Source: Roseateles_E cavernae
GTDB taxonomy: Bacteria > Pseudomonadota > Gammaproteobacteria > Burkholderiales > Burkholderiaceae_C
Assembly: GCF_040187885.1 (NCBI RefSeq)
Contig: NZ_JBDPLH010000001.1
Span: 682,001-746,000, forward strand
Direction of reading: 5' to 3'
Length of the DNA stretch: 64,000 bases
Shown piece by piece: positions 58,459 through 64,000 of this stretch (positions within the stretch are counted from its first letter, which is position 1; each line of letters starts with the position of its first letter). The notes beneath the pieces are model-generated. The model saw only the letters and a program-made list of their open reading frames with translations, was not told the DNA's origin and made no database searches. Made by a program: the position numbers and the translations under genes.

Positions 58459-59490
58459 ATGGCACAGATCGCAGCAGCATCCGCCCAGATGGAATTGGGC
58501 ATCCTCCCCGTCGAACAGGCCGCGCCTGCCAGCCTCGGCTTCGAGCTGGGCTGGGATTTCGCCCACCATGGGGTGGCGCCGCCGGTGGCCCATCTGTATG
58601 CGCAGTCGCCGCTGCTGCAGGGCTGGCAGGCCGGCTCGGCCACCTTCGGCCGCCGCACGCTGAAGCCCTCCCGCCACACCCAGCTGTGGCTGCAGCTGCG
58701 CACCCATGCCTGGGCGCGCGGGCGCAGCTTCGAGGATGTGCAAGTCACACCCAACTATCTGCAGCAGATCACGGTCGACTACTGCCCCATCCTGCGCCAG
58801 CCGCTGCTGGGCCAGGCCTCCGTCGACCGCGTCCGCAACGATGCCGGCTACGCGGCCGGCAATCTGGCGATGATGAGTGCCGGCGCCAATGCCGCCAAGG
58901 CCGCCCATGGCTGGGCCGAGGCGAACGAGATCGCCGGCAGCGTCAATGAAGGCCCTTTCCAGCGCATCGCCGGCCTGGGCCCGGCCGAATGGCAGCGGGT
59001 CGCGGTGCTGTGCAGCTTCGTCACCGAGCTGTCTCATGAGGAAGCGGCGACGATCCCGCTGCATCTGCTGCCGCCGAACCGGCTGCGCCTGTTCAATCCG
59101 ATCCAGGCGCTGCAGGCCCTGGTGACCCGCCAGCTCGCGACACCGGGCTGGAGCGCCCGCCTGGCGCGCATCGAGGCCCTGCTGCCGGGCGATGCGCTGC
59201 GCGCCGACTTCAACCGCTTCCTGATGGCGCTGGCGCCACGGGTGCTCCGGGTCGGCGTGCTGACCGAGGCCCAGGACATCCGCTGGGCGCTCGAAGACGC
59301 CTGGAGCGATGCGCTGGTGCAAAAGCGCTGGGTCCGTTTCGCGCTGCAGCTGAACGCCGCCCAGGCCGAGAAGCTGGTGCAGCGCGCCGCCGCCAAGCGG
59401 CTCAGCACCGTCCATGTGCAGCGCCATCCGCGCCTGAGCGCCACCGAGGGTTGGGCGCTGGAACGCGGCGGCTACCGGGCAGCCGCCTGA
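58459..59490 (+). CDS. Conserved-looking hypothetical protein
   Basis: The 343-residue soluble protein starts at ATG 58459, which has GGAG seven bases upstream. It contains FELGWDFAHHGVAPPVAHLY and FGRRTLKPSRHTQLWLQLRT; VDRVRNDAGYAAGNLAMMSA looks like the end of an HNH-like/recombination-endonuclease-type module (NR.DN.RGY..GN), so a nuclease relationship is possible but unproven. The C-terminal half is helical. Codon use is normal. Divergent from the WYL regulator, which might control it. Confidence 0.6.
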   Translation: MAQIAAASAQMELGILPVEQAAPASLGFELGWDFAHHGVAPPVAHLYAQSPLLQGWQAGSATFGRRTLKPSRHTQLWLQLRTHAWARGRSFEDVQVTPNYLQQITVDYCPILRQPLLGQASVDRVRNDAGYAAGNLAMMSAGANAAKAAHGWAEANEIAGSVNEGPFQRIAGLGPAEWQRVAVLCSFVTELSHEEAATIPLHLLPPNRLRLFNPIQALQALVTRQLATPGWSARLARIEALLPGDALRADFNRFLMALAPRVLRVGVLTEAQDIRWALEDAWSDALVQKRWVRFALQLNAAQAEKLVQRAAAKRLSTVHVQRHPRLSATEGWALERGGYRAAA

Positions 59491-59497
59491 CGAATAT

Positions 59498-59716
59498 TCA
59501 GCCCGGCAAACCCTGGCTGACCTTCTCCATGCCGCCGCTCTGGTCCTGCAGGGCCACATGGTGACCGCGCTCGCCGAACCAGTGCGCCCATTGCTCGGCC
59601 AGCTTCTTGTTGGGCAGCCAGGGACCGGTGCGGTCCATCTGTACGCGGTTGCCGCGGCGCTCATAGAACACCACGCGCCACATGCCGCTGGAAATTGATC
59701 GGTCGAAGTTGCTCAT
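59498..59716 (-). CDS. Small hypothetical protein
   Basis: The 72-residue protein is basic and Trp-rich (GMWRVVFYERRGNRVQMDRT, QWAHWFGERGHHVALQDQ), with a beta-alpha-beta look. No signal or membrane segment and no recognised family. It is convergent with the preceding gene and lies upstream of nothing obvious on its strand. Confidence 0.55.
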   Translation of the reverse strand: MSNFDRSISSGMWRVVFYERRGNRVQMDRTGPWLPNKKLAEQWAHWFGERGHHVALQDQSGGMEKVSQGLPG

Positions 59717-59759
59717 CGGTCGGCGAATCTAGCAGAGCTTGTGTGACGCTGCCGCCCCG

Positions 59760-60221
59760 TCAAACCCTCAGCGCCGTCAAAAATTCCTCGCTGCCCAGCA
59801 GCTTGAAACCGGGCTTGGCGGAACGTGCGACCAGCGCCCGCAATGCCCTGCTGTCGCTGACCAGAACACGGCCGCGCGCGCCCTGCGCCAGGCTCAGTGC
59901 GAGCTGCTCGAAGGCCGGCAGCCGTGCGGTCCTGGCAGCTGCCGGCGCCTCGGCCGGCAGCACCTGGGCATAGGGCAGATAGTCGGCCAGCAACTCATGC
60001 TGCTGCGTCGCCGACAGCCCCAGCACCGGGCAGGCCAGCGCCAGCATCAGCGCCCGTGCATTGGCCGGATCGACCAGGGCCTGGCAGCGCCCGAGCTGCC
60101 AGCTCTGGCGCAGCCGCTGCGCCCGGGCATCGCCCGACACCAGGGCGCCCAGCAGCAGCCGGGTGTCGAACACCACGGTCGGCGCGGCGATCGCTTTGGT
60201 CAATCGGCGAGCGGTGCTCAT
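59760..60221 (-). CDS. PIN-domain putative toxin
   Basis: The 153-residue protein has a PIN fold: VVFDTRLLLGALVSGDARAQ has the first acidic residue (Asp19), and SDSRALRALVARSAKPGF the C-terminal acidic site; LPAFEQLALSLAQGARGRVL is between. This resembles the COG1569-type PIN toxins (putative toxin-antitoxin system toxin). PIN enzymes cut RNA, often tRNA. It overlaps the AbrB-type antitoxin gene in an ATGA arrangement. Confidence 0.8.
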   Translation of the reverse strand: MSTARRLTKAIAAPTVVFDTRLLLGALVSGDARAQRLRQSWQLGRCQALVDPANARALMLALACPVLGLSATQQHELLADYLPYAQVLPAEAPAAARTARLPAFEQLALSLAQGARGRVLVSDSRALRALVARSAKPGFKLLGSEEFLTALRV

Positions 60222-60622
60222 CGCGCGGTCTTGCGCTTGCTGACTGTCTTGACGGCCGGCCTGGCAGCACTCGATGGTTTTTTTGCCGCCGTTGTTTTGC
60301 GCGCCGCCACCAGCTTCTTGACGGCTGGCTTCTTGGCCGCTGCGGTCTTTTTGGCACTCAATGGTTTTGCCGCTGCCTTCTGGGCCCAGTCCAGCGCCGC
60401 ATCCAGCGTTTTTTCGTCGATGGCCAGTTCGGCCAGCTTGGCCCGCAGCGCGTCGCCGCGCTGGATGCGCACCGGGGTCAGGATGATTTGCCCGGCCTTC
60501 TCCTGCACCTCGAAATACTGCACCGGCCCGAGGGCCTGGGTCACGCTCTTGGGCAGCGTCAATTGGTTCTTGGAGGTGATCTTGGCCAGCACTTGGAGGA
60601 CTTGTGGAAAGTAAGGGGCCAT
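60218..60622 (-). CDS. AbrB/MazE-type antitoxin with histone-H1-like tail
   Basis: The 134-residue protein begins with an AbrB/SpoVT-like swapped-hairpin domain (LAKITSKNQLTLPKSVTQAL, about residues 12-31, then FEVQEKAGQIILTPV), as in MazE-type antitoxins. After LDAALDWAQ a tail of about 50 residues is rich in Lys and Ala (KPLSAKKTAAAKKPAVKK, then KLVAARKTTAAKKP and KTVSKRKTAR), like bacterial histone-H1-like proteins. Start at ATG 60622 with GGAAAA upstream. Its stop overlaps the PIN gene. Neutralisation of the PIN toxin and self-repression are inferred. Confidence 0.8.
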   Translation of the reverse strand: MAPYFPQVLQVLAKITSKNQLTLPKSVTQALGPVQYFEVQEKAGQIILTPVRIQRGDALRAKLAELAIDEKTLDAALDWAQKAAAKPLSAKKTAAAKKPAVKKLVAARKTTAAKKPSSAARPAVKTVSKRKTAR

Positions 60623-60702
60623 TACTTTAACGTTTTCCGACCGGCGGAAAGTGCGTAGGCAAGACCTGGCCCTTGTGGTTCGGAAGGGTGATCGGAGGGA
60701 CG

Positions 60703-60729
60703 AAAAAAAGCGCCCTTTGAAGGGCGCTT
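60703..60729 (-). terminator. Rho-independent terminator for the minus-strand acetyltransferase gene
   Basis: A ten-base perfect stem (AAGCGCCCTT with AAGGGCGCTT) with a two-base loop (TG), followed on the minus strand by TTTTTTT. It lies 21 bases downstream of the gene ending at 60750. Confidence 0.85.
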
Positions 60730-60749
60730 CATCAACGGAGCTTGGGGTC

Positions 60750-61268
60750 TCAGACCAGCGAGCGCTGCAGGCGCAGCTCTTCCAAACGCACGCCGCTGAC
60801 CTCGGTGGTCTTGGTGCTGCCGAGCTCGCGCTTGAAACCGGCCAGCTCGAAGAAACGCAGTGCGCGCTCATTGCGCAGCCAGGTCCACAAGGTCACCTTG
60901 GTGCAACCTTCTTCCTGCAGGCCATCGCGGGCCGCATCCCACAGGGCCAGGCCGACGCCCTTCTCCCAATGCACCGGCGAGGCATAGATGGCCCAGATCT
61001 CGCCGGTGGTCGACGGCGTGCCCTTGTCGCGCGAGCGGTCGAAGCCGACAAAGCCCATCACCTCGTTGTCGATATGGGCCACCAGCACCTGGGGCTCGCA
61101 AAGATCGATGGCCTCACGCCAGAAGGCCTGGCGCTTCTGCACCGACAGCGCGTCCAGTGCGGCATCGGGCAGCAGCCCCTTGTACGCGTCCTGCCAGGCT
61201 GCAACATGGATTTCGGCAATGGCTTTGGCGTCACGCAGGGTGGCCGGACGGACCTGAATACTCGACAT
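60750..61268 (-). CDS. GNAT-family N-acetyltransferase
   Basis: The 172-residue enzyme is a standard GNAT: RPATLRDAKAIAEIHVAAWQ at the start, IWAIYASPVHWEKGVGLALW with the acetyl-CoA loop (usually RGxGxGxAL; here EKGVGLAL), and TLWTWLRNERALRFFELAGF for the C-terminal motif. Substrate unknown. Transcribed alone, with a clear terminator. Confidence 0.9.
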   Translation of the reverse strand: MSSIQVRPATLRDAKAIAEIHVAAWQDAYKGLLPDAALDALSVQKRQAFWREAIDLCEPQVLVAHIDNEVMGFVGFDRSRDKGTPSTTGEIWAIYASPVHWEKGVGLALWDAARDGLQEEGCTKVTLWTWLRNERALRFFELAGFKRELGSTKTTEVSGVRLEELRLQRSLV

Positions 61269-61371
61269 ACGAATGAATAGAACTCTGGGAACTCAAACAA
61301 AAACGGAAGGGCGGAATTTTGCGCCCCTAAAGCGCCGCGATGAGCGCTTGACAGCGGGTTTTTTTCTGCCG

Positions 61372-62037
61372 TCAGTTCGCGGCCAGTGCCGGACTGCGCG
61401 CCGCCAGCTGCGGCCGGGCGTAGTCGGATACACAGCGTTGCAAAGCCGTCTTGGCCGCGCGCTGCAGCCGCGCCAGCAGTGCGTGCTCGACGCGCAAGGG
61501 CCCGAGCTCACGCGCAAAGCGTTGCGCCAGATCGGCCTGCATGCGCAGCAGCAGATGAGCGGTGGTCTGCGCATCGGCCAGCGCGCGGTGAGCCCGGCCC
61601 ATGTCCGGCAGCGCATGGAACTGGGCCAGCGTGCCGAGCTTGCAGTTCGGCGCCTCCGGATAGAGCCGGCGCGCCAGCAGCACGGTGCAGGCGAACTCAT
61701 GGGCGCTGTCGCGCTCGCAGCCGGCCCGCTCCAGCTCATGGAACCAGAAGCCGCGATCGAACGAGGCGTTGTGCGCCACCAGCGGGCAGCCGCGCGTGAA
61801 CTCGGCCACCTCGCGCATCACCCGCGCCGAATCGGGCGCCTGGGCCAGCATCGCATTGCTGATGCCGGTCAGCTGCTCGATGAAAGGCGGCACCCAGGCG
61901 CCGCTGTTCATCAGGCTCTGGTAGCTGCCGACGATCTTGCCGCCGCGCACCAGCACCGCCGCGATCTCGGTGGCGCGGCCGCCCGCGCCGGGTCCGAGGC
62001 CGGTGGTTTCAAAGTCGATGACGGCGATGGTCTGCAT
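61372..62037 (-). CDS. 3'-5' exonuclease (DnaQ/DEDD superfamily)
   Basis: The 221-residue protein has all exonuclease motifs: VIDFETTGLGP (ExoI, Asp8/Glu10), PLVAHNASFDRGFWFHEL (ExoII), and HRALADAQTTAHLLL (ExoIII epsilon, HxAxxD). It resembles PolC/epsilon-like exonucleases; it may act in DNA repair. The helical C-terminus of about 40 residues is not recognised. It is followed toward lower coordinates by an A/T-rich stretch before the acetyltransferase. Confidence 0.92.
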   Translation of the reverse strand: MQTIAVIDFETTGLGPGAGGRATEIAAVLVRGGKIVGSYQSLMNSGAWVPPFIEQLTGISNAMLAQAPDSARVMREVAEFTRGCPLVAHNASFDRGFWFHELERAGCERDSAHEFACTVLLARRLYPEAPNCKLGTLAQFHALPDMGRAHRALADAQTTAHLLLRMQADLAQRFARELGPLRVEHALLARLQRAAKTALQRCVSDYARPQLAARSPALAAN

Positions 62038-62058
62038 GCGGTTGAGAGGAGAAAAGAT

Positions 62059-62373
62059 TCAGGGCGGCGGGTACTTCAAGGCATTCTTGGCCAGCTTGCG
62101 TTCGACTGCCGCCGCCATATCGACGCCGCTGTGATCGGCAATCTGCAGCAAGTAGAGCATCACATCGGCAACTTCATCGCCCAGATGTTCGAGCTTGGCC
62201 GGATCCTGCGCAATCGCCTGCGACTCTTCCGGTGTCATCCACTGAAAGATCTCCACCAATTCGGCCGCCTCCACGACCATGGCCATCGCCAGGTTCTTGG
62301 GCGTCTGGTAGGGCTGCCACTGCCGCTCGGCGGCGAACTGGCGCAGCCGCTGCTGCAGGTTCCGGATGTCCAT
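62059..62373 (-). CDS. MazG-like nucleotide pyrophosphohydrolase
   Basis: The 104-residue protein matches the dCTPase/iMazG-type: MAMVVEAAELVEIFQWMTPE with the ExxE metal site, and HLGDEVADVMLYLLQIADHS with the second acidic pair. Such enzymes hydrolyse non-canonical or excess dNTPs to monophosphates. It is 21 bases upstream of the exonuclease gene on the same strand, so the pair may be cotranscribed in nucleotide-pool or DNA maintenance. Confidence 0.9.
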   Translation of the reverse strand: MDIRNLQQRLRQFAAERQWQPYQTPKNLAMAMVVEAAELVEIFQWMTPEESQAIAQDPAKLEHLGDEVADVMLYLLQIADHSGVDMAAAVERKLAKNALKYPPP

Positions 62374-62601
62374 GTCTTCAATCCCTGTATTTAGATCTTT
62401 TAACTTGGTAGTCGTAGTAGAGCCGGCAGCCTGCTGTGGACAGCTGGCAAAGTCGCTTTGAATTCAAAGACTTAGCAGCACCAAAAGGCTGTGCGCCGAA
62501 GCCGGGACAGCGCCGGGCTCAGCCGACAACAACTTGGTTGCACAAGACATTGCTGTGGACAAGCACCCACTTGCTCAAGACTTATCCACAGACTTGTTCC
62601 A
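62374..62601. other. Intergenic region with DnaA-box-like sequences
   Basis: This 228-base gap, visibly richer in A/T than its surroundings, contains TGTGGACAG (62435-62443), TGTGGACAA (62554-62562) and TTATCCACA (62582-62590). The last is a perfect DnaA box; the others, read on the opposite strand, have two and one mismatches. A perfect palindrome CTTTGAATTCAAAG lies at 62456-62469. An origin-like or DnaA-regulated promoter function is possible. Confidence 0.45.
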
Positions 62602-63237
62602 TCACTCGATGCCGATGACCTTGTGCATCTGCACGCTCAGCCGCCACTGCGGGTGTTCCATGCAATAGGCCACGGCCGCGCGGGTGTGCTGGGCCTTCAG
62701 CAGCGAGTCCATCGGCTGCAAGAAGAAATGCTCGAAGTCCAGGCCGGCAAAGCGCTCGGGCAGCGCGGCCGGTTGGGGATAGACCAGCTTCAGCTCATGG
62801 CCGCGGGTCAGCACGATCTCGCTGTCGGCCTTGGGGCTGACGCAGATCCAGTCCAAACCCTCGGGCGCCGGCTGCGTGCCATTGGTCTCGACCGCGATCT
62901 CGAAGCCGCGGGCGTGCAGCGCCTCTATCAGCGCCGCGTCGAGCTGCAGCAGGGGCTCGCCCCCGGTGCAGACCACATAAGGCCTGCCAGGCCGGTCTGC
63001 GGGCCAGCGCGAGGCAATCGCGGCGGCGAGGGCCTCGGCCGTGGCGAACTTGCCGCCGCCCTGGCCATCGGTGCCGACGAAATCGGTATCGCAGAAGTTG
63101 CAGACGGCGCTGGCCCGGTCCTGCTCGCGCCCGCTCCACAGATTGCAGCCGGCAAAACGGCAGAACACCGAAGCCCGGCCGGCCTGCGCGCCCTCGCCCT
63201 GCAAGGTATAGAAAATCTCTTTGACAGCGTAAGTCAT
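62602..63237 (-). CDS. queE: 7-carboxy-7-deazaguanine synthase
   Basis: The 211-residue radical SAM enzyme makes CDG from 6-carboxytetrahydropterin in queuosine biosynthesis. VKEIFYTLQGEGAQAGRASV is the QueE opening. The cluster motif reads CRFAGCNLWSGREQDRASAV then CNFCDTDF, i.e. with the long CxxxC...C insert of QueE rather than the plain CxxxCxxC. VCTGGEPLLQLDAALIEALH and VETNGTQPAPEGLDWICVSP also match. It overlaps queD by four bases. Confidence 0.95.
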   Translation of the reverse strand: MTYAVKEIFYTLQGEGAQAGRASVFCRFAGCNLWSGREQDRASAVCNFCDTDFVGTDGQGGGKFATAEALAAAIASRWPADRPGRPYVVCTGGEPLLQLDAALIEALHARGFEIAVETNGTQPAPEGLDWICVSPKADSEIVLTRGHELKLVYPQPAALPERFAGLDFEHFFLQPMDSLLKAQHTRAAVAYCMEHPQWRLSVQMHKVIGIE

Positions 63238-64000
63238 ACCGGAATCAGATCATCAATGCCCGAGGCGCTGACGATGGCGCCCGAGCCGCGGGTTTCGTAC
63301 ATATCGACCCGGTCCAGCTGCGGCAGCACGGCCCGGCCCTTGGCCAGCACCCAGGCCGCCAGGCTGGCGCTATCGCCATCGGGCAGGTCGGCGATCTCGT
63401 AGAGCGGGCGGTGGTCGATGGCCTTGAAGATGGGATCGAAGCGTGTTTTCACATCGCCGAAGTCCACCGTCCAGCCCTTCAGCGCATCGAGCTCGGCGCT
63501 CAGATGCAGGCGCAAGGTGTAGGTATGGCCATGGATGGCCCGCAACGGGCTACCGGCCGGCGCGCGCTTGAGCTGGATCGCGCTGTCCAAGGTCAGCTCC
63601 TTCCAGATCCGGTACTGCTGGCCATCGAAATTGGCGCCGCAGGAGCCGGTTTCATAAACCGTGATCCAGGACAGCTCGGGCAGCTGGGGCTTCAGCCGCT
63701 GCCACAGCCAGGCCGAGATCACCTCGCTGGTGGGGTTGTCCAGACCCTCGATCTCGTTGAGACACTGGTAGTTCAGCTGCATATGGAAGGGCGCCCAGAC
63801 CTCGTCCAGATGGTCGTAGTCGATGCTCAGATCACGCTCGCCCAGATCCTGGTTGGCATGGACGATGACCTCGAAGCCGTGGCCATGCATGCGGCCGCAT
63901 TTGTGGCCGGGCGGCACATTCGGCAATTGGTGCGCGGCCTGGAAGCGGTAGCGCCGCCAGACATGGGCGCGGCCGCTGACATCCAGATCGACCCCGCTGT
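63234..64000 (-). CDS. queD: Two-domain 6-carboxytetrahydropterin synthase (5' end outside window)
   Basis: The open frame runs to the window edge, so the N-terminus is missing. It contains two QueD/PTPS-like halves. The first has FQAAHQLP, CGRMHGH and YETGSCGA: zinc ligands and catalytic Cys are intact, but the DH of the catalytic pair is NY (QLNYQCLN). The second has LDSAIQLK and AIHGHTY, lacking one zinc His and the Cys, yet keeps DHRPLYEI and YETRGSG. QueD makes 6-carboxytetrahydropterin from dihydroneopterin triphosphate. It is coupled to queE (four-base overlap), the next enzyme of the pathway. Confidence 0.9.
   Translation of the reverse strand, partial: SGVDLDVSGRAHVWRRYRFQAAHQLPNVPPGHKCGRMHGHGFEVIVHANQDLGERDLSIDYDHLDEVWAPFHMQLNYQCLNEIEGLDNPTSEVISAWLWQRLKPQLPELSWITVYETGSCGANFDGQQYRIWKELTLDSAIQLKRAPAGSPLRAIHGHTYTLRLHLSAELDALKGWTVDFGDVKTRFDPIFKAIDHRPLYEIADLPDGDSASLAAWVLAKGRAVLPQLDRVDMYETRGSGAIVSASGIDDLIPV

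Noticed and set aside
61269..61371. Run of T at about 61360 as a plus-strand terminator
   Set aside because: No convincing stem precedes it and no plus-strand gene ends there.
62602..63237. Radical SAM protein as a possible peptide-modifying enzyme for the APKNTW peptide
   Set aside because: It is QueE by motif and is coupled to queD; it is 29 kb from the peptide locus.
1..64000. CRISPR arrays, tRNA or rRNA genes, transposases, integrases
   Set aside because: Looked for by repeat pattern and protein motifs; none seen. Short tRNAs could be missed by eye.

Overview
The window is GC-rich, has dense, often overlapping genes, and reads as chromosome of a betaproteobacterium of the Burkholderiales (Roseateles/Pelomonas/Mitsuaria-like; inferred from gene content such as the mnmG-rsmG-parA block, a Bug/TctC binding protein, type-2 ArgC and the DUF3106/ECF-sigma/DUF3619-like set). 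I saw no rRNA or tRNA genes, insertion sequences, phage genes or CRISPR arrays.

Layout. 1-3.9 kb: small accessory genes, including an S41 peptidase with a TTG start. 4.0-9.5 kb: a minus-strand operon for uptake and catabolism of a quinate/shikimate-type acid (aroQ, TRAP transporter dctPQM, aroE, and a frameshifted EthD-like gene), divergent from an IclR regulator with two dyads between them. 9.6-18.2 kb: DNA repair, DUF1697, a degenerate HD-GYP/LuxR regulator, hydrolases, a thioredoxin-fold protein, Nudix and GST; an approximately 690-bp gene-free stretch (13.23-13.92 kb) can form mutually exclusive hairpins. 18.2-22.3 kb: a GGDEF-EAL protein coupled to a PAS chemoreceptor, then an FNR-like regulator whose cysteine motif lies in another frame. 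22.4-27.7 kb: a TPR protein and a five-gene DUF1800/DUF1501/DUF3106/ECF sigma/DUF3619-like operon, divergent from a small secreted protein; the shared intergenic region carries two opposed copies of one bipartite ECF-like promoter motif.

31.8-36.75 kb holds the most interesting system: a LuxR-type autoinducer receptor without a luxI in the window, a lux/cep-box-like element, a 55-residue double-glycine peptide whose predicted 20-residue core begins and ends with the same hexapeptide (APKNTW), and an overlapping HlyD-type adaptor plus C39-peptidase ABC exporter. I read it as a quorum-controlled secreted peptide system with no obvious tailoring enzyme.

38.4-45.6 kb is a chromosome-partition locus: mnmG, rsmG, parA and parB, with one perfect and two near-perfect parS sites inside mnmG and rsmG; argC and acetyltransferase genes lie between parA and parB. 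45.6-50.7 kb is the prkA-yeaH-spoVR stress operon behind a sigma-54-like promoter and a leader with a mini-ORF and two hairpins. 50.7-59.7 kb has a D-lactate dehydrogenase-like flavoprotein, an Ntn-hydrolase acylase lipoprotein divergent from a FadL-type porin, a cobalamin adenosyltransferase and a WYL regulator. 59.7-64 kb has an AbrB/PIN toxin-antitoxin pair whose antitoxin carries a histone-H1-like tail, an exonuclease, a MazG-like enzyme, a DnaA-box-containing intergenic region, and queuosine genes queE and a two-domain queD running off the right edge.
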